A DNA stretch of 64,000 nt from Anaerolinea sp. (GCA_013824865.1 PNON01000001.1:1-64000), one strand, 5' to 3'; positions 45,064 through 54,166 are shown, counted from the stretch's first letter. The notes: generated by a model not told the origin, from the sequence alone. Numbers and translations are program-made.

Positions 45064-45906
45064 GTGACAATTCCTAGAAGTGAAATTCTAAAAAAACTCC
45101 ATACCAAGGCTCAGAAGGGTATTCCGATTCTTGGTGGTGGTGCTGGTACAGGAATTTCGGCAAAGAGTGAAGAGGCTGGAGGTATTGACCTGATCATTAT
45201 CTATAACACCGGGCGATATCGTATGGCTGGAAGAGTTTCAATGACAGGTCTATTCGCATATGGAGATGCTAACGCGATAATGATGGAAATGGCAGGGGAA
45301 GTATTACCAATCGTAAAGAATACACCTGTCCTCGCAGGAGTCAATGCCACTGATCCTTTCAGAATGATGCCATTTTTTCTTAAGCAAGTAAAAGAGATTG
45401 GTTTTTCTGGTGTCCAGAACTTCCCGACAGTTGGTCTTTTCGATGGAAAGATCCGAAGCAACATGGAAGGTACTGGCTTGGGATATGATAAAGAAGTTGA
45501 AATGATTTTTCTTGCCCATAAGATGGACATGTTAACAACTCCCTACTGTTTTACAGAAGATGAAGCACGAGCTATGGTCAAGGCAGGTGCAGATTTAATT
45601 GTTGCTCACGTAGGGATGACGACTGGTGGGACTATCGGTGCTACGGATTCAATGACCCTAGATCAGGCAATAAATACCACGATGAAAATTGCAGATGCAT
45701 CTAGGAACATAAGAAAAGACATCCTCGTAATCTGTCATGGCGGACCATTCGATGAACCGGATACTGTGGAAAAAGCTCTGAAGATGATGCCTGGTATAAA
45801 TGGCTTTTTCGGTGCAACAAGCATGGAGCGTCTGCCCGTCGAACGGGCTATCACCGCACAAGTGCGAAAATTCACTGAGATGAAAATATTACCGTTTAAA
45901 GGGTAG
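45064..45906 (+). CDS. TIM-barrel 'phosphoenolpyruvate hydrolase-like' protein, copy 2
   Basis: A 280-residue paralogue of the preceding protein, similar over the full length ('GAGTGISAKSEEAGGIDLIIIYNTGRYRMAG', 'NFPTVGLFDGKIRSNMEGTG', 'CHGGPFDEPD'). The differences are scattered, so the duplication is old and both copies are probably functional, perhaps with different specificity or as a heteromer. It starts at GTG 45064 behind AAAGGAGAT. The 172-bp gap before it holds no gene. Last gene of the island. Confidence 0.85.
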   Translation: MTIPRSEILKKLHTKAQKGIPILGGGAGTGISAKSEEAGGIDLIIIYNTGRYRMAGRVSMTGLFAYGDANAIMMEMAGEVLPIVKNTPVLAGVNATDPFRMMPFFLKQVKEIGFSGVQNFPTVGLFDGKIRSNMEGTGLGYDKEVEMIFLAHKMDMLTTPYCFTEDEARAMVKAGADLIVAHVGMTTGGTIGATDSMTLDQAINTTMKIADASRNIRKDILVICHGGPFDEPDTVEKALKMMPGINGFFGATSMERLPVERAITAQVRKFTEMKILPFKG

Positions 45907-46299
45907 TTCTTTCGAATGATAAAATTATGCAAAATTGTGCCAGATCAATGAATCAAATCCAAAAAATTTAATAGTAATAATTATTGCCTCTATTCTTACC
46001 CAATCAGGTAAGTGTGGGAAACGCCACTCATACGGGGTCAAAGGCCCCTTATGAAAGTAAATTCACTTTGCGATTTTAACTTACATCCATAATGTTGTTA
46101 CTGAACCACCACTTCCGCATGACCCTGCAGTCGAAAATGAACTGACTATCCAGCTTATTTTTTCCATCTAGTTTTGATACTCTTTGTGATCTGACCTACA
46201 ACCTCAACCAAGCATATATTGTTTTGGTGTACCAGTAGTAACGCTAATACATACCCTCAATGGGTACGCTCAATCTAATTTTGAATTTTCGGATTAATT
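45907..46299 (+). other. 393-bp gene-free right end of the island
   Basis: AT-rich, no credible ORF. A small hairpin GGGG-TCAAAGG-CCCC lies at about 46037-46051 and could stop transcription. There is no sign of an integrase relic. Confidence 0.35.
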
Positions 46300-46327
46300 G
46301 TGCCCCAGGAGGGACTCGAACCCTCAA
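46300..46327. repeat. attR-like 28-bp repeat inside tRNA-Arg
   Basis: Perfect direct repeat of 35069-35096, covering the T arm and acceptor 3' half of the tRNA. Confidence 0.9.
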
Positions 46328-46374
46328 TCTAGGCGTTAGGAGTGCCTCGCTCTGTCCACTTGAGCCACTAGGGC
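46301..46374 (-). tRNA. tRNA-Arg (anticodon CCU)
   Basis: A 74-nt cloverleaf on the minus strand: acceptor GCCCTAG with CTGGGGC, anticodon loop CTCCTAA giving CCU, T-loop GGTTCGAGTCC, discriminator A. CCA is not encoded. Its 3' end faces the island. Confidence 0.95.
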
Positions 46375-46640
46375 ATGAATTTATTTTACTCCAAACCGAA
46401 CCCGCGTGCAAATTCATTCATCTGCTGGCTTCCTTAATTTACAGGATTAACATTTTAGGTATACCGTTTTATAAGGAAAATTTGGCCATTTCAATTCAAA
46501 TATCCTACGGAAAAAGAATATCTGACCAAACATCTTTTCCTCCCTTCTGTCCTATATTCATAAAAATATTACTTATAGATAGATGTTTAACACACAAATA
46601 GTGGAGAAAGTTATCCACTTTCCAATTTCGATTCTCTTTC

Positions 46641-47399
46641 CTACCGATACGTCCCTTGCGGATCTAACTCTTCCCTGAGGATATGCAATTCCTTTTCTGA
46701 AGGCGATTCGGTATAGTGCAAATGCTCTGCCACCTTCAGTTCCCAGCCGGTATTGGCACGAGCCTGTTCCACCGAGGCGCCAGTGTGCAGGGCGGTGAGG
46801 ACCAGCTCGCCATTTGCGTCCGGTTCCATCAAACCCAGGTCAGTAACGACGCACTGTGTACCGCCACCGCGCGCACCTGTGGCTTCGCGCTGACCGCCTC
46901 CGCCCAAAAAGCCGGCTGAGGTGACGAAGTCGCACTTCTCGGGGAAGCGGCGCTTCTGATGCGGGGTCATCACATAACAGCGGTTAGCCCAGCCAGCAAT
47001 TTCCATCGATCCGCCGGAGCCGGGCATGCGCACCTTGGGGTGAGCATAGTCGGAACCGATGACCGTGGCATTGATATTGCCAAATTTATCGATCTGCGCG
47101 CCGCCCAGGAAAGCCACATCCACATTGCCGCGCTGCAGGTAGAACGCAAAAATATCATACATGCTGGTGACAGCAGCCGCACCGCTGACCAGGGTGGGAT
47201 CGCCAATGGAAAGCGGCAGGCGGGAAGGGCGCGAACCGATGACACCGGCTTCATAGATCATGAGCAGGCTGGGGGCATGGGTGCGCATGGCCAGGTTGCA
47301 GGCCAGGTTGGGGCTGCCGACACCCACGAAAACGGTATCGCCATCCTTCAAAAGGCGGGCAGCGTTGATGATAAGGAGTTCTGATAATGTATATTCCAT
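46641..47399 (-). CDS. CoA-transferase subunit B (GctB/IpdB-like)
   Basis: A 252-residue beta subunit of a class I CoA-transferase. Conserved parts: 'GDTVFVGVGSPNLACNLAM', 'MIYEAGVIGSRP' (probable catalytic Glu), 'GGAQIDKFGNINATVIG' and 'MPGSGGSMEIAGWANRCYVM'. Together with the alpha subunit encoded 9 bp upstream it would move CoA between carboxylic acids. The best resemblance is to glutaconate and steroid-ring-type CoA-transferases, but the substrate is not determined. Last gene of a three-gene operon with an aldehyde dehydrogenase. Confidence 0.88.
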   Translation of the reverse strand: MEYTLSELLIINAARLLKDGDTVFVGVGSPNLACNLAMRTHAPSLLMIYEAGVIGSRPSRLPLSIGDPTLVSGAAAVTSMYDIFAFYLQRGNVDVAFLGGAQIDKFGNINATVIGSDYAHPKVRMPGSGGSMEIAGWANRCYVMTPHQKRRFPEKCDFVTSAGFLGGGGQREATGARGGGTQCVVTDLGLMEPDANGELVLTALHTGASVEQARANTGWELKVAEHLHYTESPSEKELHILREELDPQGTYR

Positions 47400-47408
47400 A
47401 GCGTCTTC

Positions 47409-48311
47409 CTAATAATCCCCGTAATTGACCGGTGCAGCCAGGCGCGGTTTTACTTCCAACCGCTTATGCACGTCAGCACCCAGCTTGATCCAATATTCCG
47501 CGCGGTCTTTTACCCCATACACCCACTCATCCAGCCAGGCTTTCACCCTCGCTGGGTCTTCGGTGACCTTATCCCACTCCAGGTAAAAGGTGTTGTCGCG
47601 GTCGTAATAGCCCTGGGTGTAGGAGGGATGGCTGGCATAAGGCACCAGGCAGACGGCATCCACGATGAAATCCGGGATGACGGTGCGGTTGGGATCGGAG
47701 CGGATGACGGATTCATCCACGATCTCTTCGGTGGTCAGGATGACGTGTTTGGCGGCAAAGGCAGCTTCCTTTTGCTCGCCGATGATTCCCCATATCTGGG
47801 CGTTGCCATTGGCATCGCAGCGCTGTACATGGACGATGGCTACATCCGGGAGCAAAGGCGGCACCACCACCACCTCACGCCCGGTGTAGGGGTCTTTCAC
47901 CCGGCGGTATTGGGGATTGGCGTGCTCGAGGTCGGTGGCGGCGGTCTGATTCATGGGCATAAAAGGAAGCCCGCTGGCACCAGCCTGCAGGCGGCAGATC
48001 ATGGAGAAGTGGGAGTACTCCTCCCATTCCAGATGTCCGGCTTCCAGCTCAGCGCGAATGATGCGCAATGAGCCAACACCGGGGTTGCCGATGTATGAAA
48101 AGATGATCTTCTTCGCGCAGCCAGCTGCCACCATCATTTCGTAGATCAGGTCGGGTGTCGCGCGCGCCAGGGTCAGGTCTTTGCGCCCCTGGCGGATGAT
48201 CTCGTGCCCGGCAGCAAAAGGGATGAGATGGGTGAAGCCGGCGGCGTAAATGGTGTCGCCATCCTTCACGTAGCTGGCGACAGCCTCGGTAAGCGTTGTC
48301 AGTTTCGTCAC
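47409..48311 (-). CDS. CoA-transferase subunit A (GctA/IpdA-like)
   Basis: A 300-residue alpha subunit: 'SYVKDGDTIYAAGFTHLIPFAAGHEIIRQG', 'LLPDVAIVHVQRCDANGNAQIWG' and 'DAVCLVPYASHPSYTQGYYDRD'. The track ORF begins at 48413, but its first 34 residues overlap the dehydrogenase gene in another frame. The likely start is GTG 48311, 2 bp after that gene's stop, with GAGG upstream. It forms a heteromer with the subunit encoded next. Confidence 0.87.
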   Translation of the reverse strand: MTKLTTLTEAVASYVKDGDTIYAAGFTHLIPFAAGHEIIRQGRKDLTLARATPDLIYEMMVAAGCAKKIIFSYIGNPGVGSLRIIRAELEAGHLEWEEYSHFSMICRLQAGASGLPFMPMNQTAATDLEHANPQYRRVKDPYTGREVVVVPPLLPDVAIVHVQRCDANGNAQIWGIIGEQKEAAFAAKHVILTTEEIVDESVIRSDPNRTVIPDFIVDAVCLVPYASHPSYTQGYYDRDNTFYLEWDKVTEDPARVKAWLDEWVYGVKDRAEYWIKLGADVHKRLEVKPRLAAPVNYGDY

Positions 48312-48313
48312 TT

Positions 48314-49900
48314 TTACCCTCGCTTGACGATGGTGTGGATCTGTTCGTGCATGTAGAGCGGCAGGTAGTAATGCCCGCCGGCGTTCTTGCCGCTGGAGCC
48401 TGAGCCTTTCCATCCGCCAAAGGGTTGGAAACCCGGCCAGGCGCCGGTGGTGGCTCCCTGCGGGCGGTTTGCGTAGGTGACGCCGGCTTCGATCTTATCG
48501 AAGAACCACTCCACTTCCTGCTCGCTGCCATAAAAACCGGCGGTCAGCCCGTAGAGGACATTGTTTGCGCGTGCCATAGCTTCCTCAAGGGTATCGAAGG
48601 GGGCAGCCATGGTGATGGGCAGGAACATCTCCTCCTGCCACAGGCGGTGATCAGCAGGCACACCTGATACAACCGTGGGTGTGCAGAAGTAACCATTGGC
48701 ATACGAGCCATCGGTGATGACCTTCCCGCCAGTGAGGATCTTGCCTGCTGTGTTGAGCTCGCTGCAGAAAGCCTGGTAATCGCGATAGGCAGCTTTATTG
48801 ACCACCGGTCCCATATTCGAGGTGCGGGCAGTTGGGTCGCCCACCACCAGTTTGCTGGTCAGATCCACCACTTTGGCTAACAGGGTGTCGTAGACAGGCC
48901 GTTCAATGAAAATGCGAGAGAGGGCGGAGCATTTCTGCCCCTGCAACCCAAACGCTGAGCGGACGATTCCGGTGGCGGCATCATCCAGATTGGCGTGCCT
49001 GGAAACGATGACCGGATTCTTGCCGCCCAATTCGAGGATGGCGGGACGCGTCCACTTGCCGCTGCTGAAGTCGCGGCCGATCTTCATGCCCACATCATAG
49101 GAACCGGTGAAGGTGATGCCGGCCACCTGCGGATGATCAATCAGCGCCTGACCCACCGTACTGCCCGGGCCGGATACATAATTGAATACGCCAGCCGGAA
49201 TGCCTGCGTCGCGGAAGCATTCAGCAATCAGGCGCACAGTCCAGGGGGTATCGGTGGCGGGCTTCATCACCAGGGTGTTGCCGGTGACGAGCGCCGCGCC
49301 GGCAGGTCCGCCGGTGAGGGCGGCCGGGAAGTTGAAGGGGGAGATCACCAGCCAAACGCCATAAGGGCGCAGTACCGAGGTGTTGCGGGAGGTGAAACCG
49401 ACCAACGGATCGTTGCCTAATTCCACGATAAAACCGTTGTTGGCTTCCATACGGTCACAGGAGTAACGGATCAGGTCAGCGGTCTCAGCGACATCACCGA
49501 TGGCTTCCATGCGGTTCTTGCCCACTTCGAGGGAAACGACCGCGCCCATCTCGAAGGTTCGCTGGTCCATGATGTCCGCGGCTTTGCGAAGCAGGCAGAC
49601 GCGCTCCTGCCAGGGGGTGCGGCTCCACATCGGGAATGCCCGTGCTGCTGCATCCATAGCCAGGTTGGCGTCGGCAGTGGTACCTTTTTGGAAGACGCCA
49701 AGCAGAAGATTGGTATCAGTAGGGGAACGGTCTTCAAATTTTTCAGTAGTGAAATGCTCTTTGCTGTCGATGATCATGCCATGCTCTTTGCCCAGGTTGG
49801 GTTTGAGCGCGGCCAGGGCTTCATCAAAACGGGTGTGAAGTTCTTCGGGGGGATTGAACATGGTGGCATAAGTCAGCTTGAAATTGGTTTCAGGTGTCAT
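48314..49900 (-). CDS. Aldehyde dehydrogenase, 1-pyrroline-5-carboxylate dehydrogenase type
   Basis: A 528-residue NAD(P)-dependent aldehyde dehydrogenase. The catalytic Cys lies in 'GLQGQKCSALSRIFIE', the general-base Glu in 'ILELGGKNPVIV', and NAD-binding 'SPFNFPAALTGGPAGAALVTGN' is present. The 'FGxQGQKCSA' form and an N-terminal extension ('FNPPEELHTRFDEALAALKPNLG') point to the RocA/PutA branch that oxidises glutamate semialdehyde. GGAGG precedes ATG 49900. In an operon with CoA-transferase subunits; the combination suggests amino-acid or dicarboxylate fermentation, by inference. Confidence 0.85.
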   Translation of the reverse strand: MTPETNFKLTYATMFNPPEELHTRFDEALAALKPNLGKEHGMIIDSKEHFTTEKFEDRSPTDTNLLLGVFQKGTTADANLAMDAAARAFPMWSRTPWQERVCLLRKAADIMDQRTFEMGAVVSLEVGKNRMEAIGDVAETADLIRYSCDRMEANNGFIVELGNDPLVGFTSRNTSVLRPYGVWLVISPFNFPAALTGGPAGAALVTGNTLVMKPATDTPWTVRLIAECFRDAGIPAGVFNYVSGPGSTVGQALIDHPQVAGITFTGSYDVGMKIGRDFSSGKWTRPAILELGGKNPVIVSRHANLDDAATGIVRSAFGLQGQKCSALSRIFIERPVYDTLLAKVVDLTSKLVVGDPTARTSNMGPVVNKAAYRDYQAFCSELNTAGKILTGGKVITDGSYANGYFCTPTVVSGVPADHRLWQEEMFLPITMAAPFDTLEEAMARANNVLYGLTAGFYGSEQEVEWFFDKIEAGVTYANRPQGATTGAWPGFQPFGGWKGSGSSGKNAGGHYYLPLYMHEQIHTIVKRG

Positions 49901-50273
49901 ATAAACGCAGCCTCCGGAATTGGATTGTGATACCAGTATAGTATAGGTCGGGTGGCAAGTCAAAATGATTTACTTGAACGCAAAGGGCGCATAGTTTGCA
50001 AAGTAGTTTTACTAATCACAATTTTCCATTCTCTAACTTGCATTTATGTCCACAGGACTTCACTTCGTTTCGTAATGAAATGTTGTGTAATGAGGAAAAT
50101 TTCTCATTCTCTTTCGATTATATGTTCTATATACATTATAAGCACAAAATCGAGGTTGTATAGCTGTCAATAGTGACAGGTGGTAGGGGAAACAAAAAAG
50201 ACAAATGAAACAAAAACCCTGCATGTTCAGCGGGGACGCTGAGTCAAGTGAAGAAGAGACTCTACTTACCTTC
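49901..50273. other. 373-bp gap between the dehydrogenase operon and mod
   Basis: Two track ORFs here (49952-50173 and 50060-50290) have no protein-like features and overlap each other on opposite strands. The gap holds the promoter side of the minus-strand dehydrogenase operon and the end of mod. No clear terminator hairpin was found. Confidence 0.3.
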
Positions 50274-53135
50274 CTAAGGTTTCGTTTCATTCACATCAAA
50301 GACTTTTAAAACCTCATCCCCATAGTGATTGATGACCTTAACAGCGATCTTGCCCTTCGCTGGCGGGTCAAACGGCAGGCTTACGGTGCGATACAATGCT
50401 AACCAGGCTTCTTCATTGATCTCCGCGCGCAATGCTCGTTTTAGTTTGTCATAAGGTTGGTCGGCACCGGTGAAGTAGGCGTGCCGGACGTAAAAGCTCT
50501 CGCCGTTATAGTCAGTGTCCACTAACCAGCAGGCGATCTCATCCGGCTTATTAGAACGTACTTCACCTGTAGTCGGGTCGTAGATATCCACGCCCAACAT
50601 TTCGACCACCACTTTACCGTCCTGTTTGGTGATCTTCACATCCGGTTCACCGAAGACCATGAACAGGTTTCCGGCACCAGTTTTCTTAAGCAGCCCCTCT
50701 TCCATCATCAGATCCGGGCTCATTCGCACAGGCAGCACTTGTAATGCCCCATAATTCTTGGTCTCTTCTCCAACATGTGGATCAAACGCAAACCCCAACA
50801 TTACCAATAGATCAAAACCAATACCTTTGGATGCTTCTTTGGCGGCTTCACGGATCATATCCGGGGAGACGGTGCCATGTTCTGGGCCGATGCAAACCGC
50901 CACCCGGCGCGGCTTACCGTCTGCGTCGTTATACTCCCCGCTGGCATGCAGCCATTCTCCAGCAGATGCATCCAACCGTGTGAAATGGATGCGCTCATCA
51001 CGGCGGGTATTTTGCACCCCAGCTTTACGTAGATTATCCAATATGCGCTGGTGGAAAGTGCTGCTGTTTTGGGTTTGGGCTTCTTTTTCAGATTCCGGGC
51101 GTTCTTCATCCATGGAGAGCATGCGGTGCGGTGAGAGACTCTCCACGGTGAACGGACCGGTGATCCGTACCCGTTTTTTGTCTTCATATGGTTTGTCATA
51201 TAACAATTCTACGTCTGCCCGCTTGCCAATGCTGGCGTCGATCTCTTTCTGCCTATCCCGCCGCAGCTCCCACCACTTTAGAATCAAGCCCTCTCCTTCG
51301 GGGAGAGGGTGGGGTGAGGGTTTTGATGAGGTTTCTTGGGATGAGGGCACCCTTGGCATTTCCCATTCTTCCCAGGCTGTGCCATTCAGCCGGTTGATCT
51401 CTGCCCTCAGCGGCTCCATCTCTTCCTGCCAACGTGCATAAATGACATCGATCTCTTCATTATTGGCTATGGATTTGAGTGTGATGTGAGGTACGCGTTC
51501 ATACACAAACCCTTTCCGGATATCGCCTTTCATCCCTTTAGCGGATTCTCCCTCTCCAAATTCACCGAATTTGGGGAGGGTTGGGGTGGGGCTGATCTCA
51601 TTTTCTTTCTTTTTACCATCAACCGAATCTGCCAACTGATAATATGGGTAACGCCCGGACATCAATCGCGTGCGCGCCAGGGCAACAGCCACCCGGCTTG
51701 TGTCGATAGTGATCCACCTTCTGCCCCACTGCTCTGCCACATAGGCGGTTGTACCGCTGCCGCATGTCGGGTCTAGTACCAGATCACCTGGGTCAGTGGT
51801 CATCAGCATGCATCGTTCAATAATTTTTGGGTTTGTTTGAACAACATATATTTTTTCGTCTCCAACAAAACCACCTTGTGATAAATCATCCCAGATATCA
51901 ACAATTTGGTTGTACCCAAAGTCGGATAAGTATTGAGAATAACGAATATTTTGCCCTTTTATTCCTAGTCTATTAGCTTTCTTTAAATTATTAATACCGG
52001 ATTGGTTTGTGCGCCACCCCCCCCGATTAGGAATAAAAGAGCGATTATTAAAGGATATTGAAAATCTGCTACTTTCACCACCAGTTTGAGAAGTAAGATC
52101 AGATAAATTCAATAATCGTGAGCCATTTTCAAATTTCTGTTTTAACCCTTCTATTTCATTGTGGGTAATCGGAATAATTGAACCATCAGGATATTCAATA
52201 TATTGATATGAGGTCTTAACTGCTTGCCCTAACGAAATTTCTTTATAACATCTTCTGAATTTAATATTTTCTTTATTTTTTGCATACCAGAGAAGATAAT
52301 CTACTGTTTCAGCTATTAAATCGGATGTTTGGCTTGTTGTTTTATAAACCTTAATAATTCTACAGAAATTTTCGCTCCCAAACACTTCATCCATTACAGA
52401 TCTCACAATGTGTACATTCTCGTCACCGATTTGCACAAAGATACTGCCACTCTCGGTCAACAATTCGCGGGCTACTGTCAACCGGTCACGTAGGTAAGCC
52501 AGATAACTATGAATACCCAGTTCCCAGGTATCGCGAAAGGCTTTGATCTGCTCCGGCTGGATGGTTACTTCTTCTTCCTTGCCGTCCTTTACATCGCGTT
52601 TGCGAGTGCTCACCTGCCAGTTCGAACCAAATTTGATGCCATAAGGCGGGTCCAGGTAGATCATCTGAACCTTGCCCTTCAAATTCTCCTTCTCTGCTAG
52701 TGAAGTCATTACGAGTAGAGAATCCCCCAGGATCATGCGGTTGGTCCAGTTCTGTTCATGGTGATAAAAATCCACCAGGTCTTCAAATTCGATGTGGTTG
52801 AAATCACCAAACATATCGGGTTGGTACTCTTCACCCTCACCCTTGCCAGTTACATTGCCAGAGAAGGTTATAATATTCTCAATGATCGCCTGCGGCTCGA
52901 TCTTTTCCTGGATATATACAGGCACAGCAGGAACCTCCAAAGGGTGCTGGTCTTGTTCATCCTTGCCGCGCCACACCAATTGTGGGTCCAGGCTGGGGTC
53001 GCGTGGGTAGAGGATAGTTTTAGGCTGCTTTTCTTCATCAGCAACGAACCCGCGCAGTTCTTCGGTCGGGATGTTGGTGCGTTTGTCCGCGTGACGGATA
53101 GAGGTTAAGGGGATGGTGATTTTAGGTTTGGGCAT
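50274..53135 (-). CDS. mod: Type III restriction-modification methyltransferase (Mod)
   Basis: A 953-residue N6-adenine methyltransferase of beta type: catalytic 'MIYLDPPYGIKF' (about residue 185) precedes the SAM motif 'LDPTCGSGTTAYVAEQWGRRW' (about residue 460). Between them lies an AT-rich stretch (about 51850-52400) that should hold the target recognition domain. A long C-terminal region follows. It methylates the recognition site and gives specificity to Res. Two palindromic repeats are inserted in frame (51289-51319, 51550-51580), coding for low-complexity 'SPHPLPEGEG' and 'SPTPTLPKFGEFGEGES'. It is the last gene of a five-gene minus-strand run, 5 bp after the AlbA_2 gene. Confidence 0.92.
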   Translation of the reverse strand: MPKPKITIPLTSIRHADKRTNIPTEELRGFVADEEKQPKTILYPRDPSLDPQLVWRGKDEQDQHPLEVPAVPVYIQEKIEPQAIIENIITFSGNVTGKGEGEEYQPDMFGDFNHIEFEDLVDFYHHEQNWTNRMILGDSLLVMTSLAEKENLKGKVQMIYLDPPYGIKFGSNWQVSTRKRDVKDGKEEEVTIQPEQIKAFRDTWELGIHSYLAYLRDRLTVARELLTESGSIFVQIGDENVHIVRSVMDEVFGSENFCRIIKVYKTTSQTSDLIAETVDYLLWYAKNKENIKFRRCYKEISLGQAVKTSYQYIEYPDGSIIPITHNEIEGLKQKFENGSRLLNLSDLTSQTGGESSRFSISFNNRSFIPNRGGWRTNQSGINNLKKANRLGIKGQNIRYSQYLSDFGYNQIVDIWDDLSQGGFVGDEKIYVVQTNPKIIERCMLMTTDPGDLVLDPTCGSGTTAYVAEQWGRRWITIDTSRVAVALARTRLMSGRYPYYQLADSVDGKKKENEISPTPTLPKFGEFGEGESAKGMKGDIRKGFVYERVPHITLKSIANNEEIDVIYARWQEEMEPLRAEINRLNGTAWEEWEMPRVPSSQETSSKPSPHPLPEGEGLILKWWELRRDRQKEIDASIGKRADVELLYDKPYEDKKRVRITGPFTVESLSPHRMLSMDEERPESEKEAQTQNSSTFHQRILDNLRKAGVQNTRRDERIHFTRLDASAGEWLHASGEYNDADGKPRRVAVCIGPEHGTVSPDMIREAAKEASKGIGFDLLVMLGFAFDPHVGEETKNYGALQVLPVRMSPDLMMEEGLLKKTGAGNLFMVFGEPDVKITKQDGKVVVEMLGVDIYDPTTGEVRSNKPDEIACWLVDTDYNGESFYVRHAYFTGADQPYDKLKRALRAEINEEAWLALYRTVSLPFDPPAKGKIAVKVINHYGDEVLKVFDVNETKP
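51289..51319. repeat. In-frame palindromic repeat in mod, element 1
   Basis: CCCTCTCC-TTCGG-GGAGAGGG with the purine-rich tail TGGGGTGAGGG. It codes for 'SPHPLPEGEG' on the minus strand, a peptide signature of dispersed palindromic elements found in coding regions of several bacterial groups. Confidence 0.8.
51550..51590. repeat. In-frame palindromic repeat in mod, element 2
   Basis: CCCTCTCCAAATTC-ACC-GAATTTGGGGAGGG (14-bp arms, one wobble) with tail TTGGGGTGGG. It codes for 'SPTPTLPKFGEFGEGES'. The tail and arm resemble element 1, so the two belong to one family. Confidence 0.8.
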
Positions 53136-53140
53136 AGGGT

Positions 53141-54166
53141 TTACCAGTTATTCTCATTTAGATCGACTAATTTAATATCTCTAAGTACAACTTTTCCGGA
53201 TTTACATGGTGCATTGTCAGCGTATAATTCATATTTTAGGTATGGTGAATCTTTTAGAAATGAAAACTTATACTGGTTGAAACGACTTGATAGATTTTGT
53301 ACATACGAGTGTGTTGTCCCCGGAAGAATAGGAACATATCGGCCAGGTGCTCGACCAATAATTTCACCGATAGGTGAAAATTGCTCATCAAAAACATTTT
53401 CTCTAGTTAATCGATGATATTTTATTGTATCTATCTCAATTGTGTTGGATTTTTGTTCATCTTTGATGTCAATAAATTCAATTAAATATGCTGGAATATA
53501 TAGGATGCAATTGACATAATTTGCATACACCCGCCCTTTATTCTTAATCTTCACCCTTAATACGGGCTGAATACCGTCCCTTCTGCAATGATTTGGATCG
53601 TCAGGGTTGATAAATGCATAGTTAAAAGATATTTCAAGGTCAGGGTATTTCCTACGTCCTAAAATATCCATTATCCATTGATGCTCTAGAGGTTTTGAGG
53701 AACTCGCTATTCTTCCGTAATAGCGATTATCCAATGCTTGATGAGGTGCGTTTTCACTATCAGGAATTTCTATTACATAAACAGCTTTTCCAGATTCTAT
53801 GAGAGAAATTTCGTTATTTCTGGTAATTTGCTGAATATCAAGCTTATTTAAGGTAGGTGTAACCAGATTGGGGAGATAGTTTTCTAACCATTCCTTAGTG
53901 CCATTAGCCTTGAGTTGAGTATCAATACCACCTCGATCAATTATATAATTTGAATGATCACCTTTGGTCATTCCACAAACAATGATACCGCCACCGGAAT
54001 TTGCCATAGCAGATATAGCTTTTGAAACATCCCCGGTTTTTAAATTGGATTCACCCTGCAACTTAAAATCGATAAATTCTGAACCTTTTATTTCAAGATT
54101 GCTAAACTCAGTTGATGGAATTACGTTAAATAAATCGTCTTCGATCCATTCAGATATCGGTTTCAT
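53141..54166 (-). CDS. AlbA_2 (Schlafen-type, divergent AAA-4) domain protein
   Basis: A 341-residue protein. The N-terminal 150 residues match the AlbA_2 putative nucleic-acid-binding domain: 'EFIDFKLQG', 'ISAMANSGGGIIVCGM' and 'LNKLDIQQI'. The second half is beta-rich and unrecognised. AlbA_2 domains occur in Schlafen proteins and in bacterial defence or regulatory proteins. The gene is AT-rich and sits between the TIR-like gene (35 bp upstream) and mod (5 bp downstream), so it belongs to the same transcript. No ATPase motif follows the AlbA_2 domain. Confidence 0.8.
   Translation of the reverse strand: MKPISEWIEDDLFNVIPSTEFSNLEIKGSEFIDFKLQGESNLKTGDVSKAISAMANSGGGIIVCGMTKGDHSNYIIDRGGIDTQLKANGTKEWLENYLPNLVTPTLNKLDIQQITRNNEISLIESGKAVYVIEIPDSENAPHQALDNRYYGRIASSSKPLEHQWIMDILGRRKYPDLEISFNYAFINPDDPNHCRRDGIQPVLRVKIKNKGRVYANYVNCILYIPAYLIEFIDIKDEQKSNTIEIDTIKYHRLTRENVFDEQFSPIGEIIGRAPGRYVPILPGTTHSYVQNLSSRFNQYKFSFLKDSPYLKYELYADNAPCKSGKVVLRDIKLVDLNENNW

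Larger units (their letters stand above)
35069..46327. mobile_element. 11.2-kb genomic island in tRNA-Arg(CCU)
   Basis: Bounded by a 28-bp perfect direct repeat of the tRNA-Arg 3' end, with the intact tRNA at the right border. The content is visibly more AT-rich than the flanks. Cargo, all on the plus strand: histidine kinase and LuxR-type regulator, LivH-LivM-binding protein-LivG-LivF transporter, Tm-1-like protein and two TIM-barrel proteins. No integrase, excisionase or transposase is found, so the element is either immobile now or was mobilised by an enzyme encoded elsewhere. Confidence 0.75.

Noticed and set aside
46605-46620. DnaA box TTATCCACT as part of an origin
   Set aside because: A single box in a 265-bp gap without AT-rich repeats or neighbouring boxes; chance is sufficient.
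49952-50290. Two short ORFs in the gap before mod
   Set aside because: They overlap on opposite strands, lack ribosome-binding sites and show no protein-like composition.
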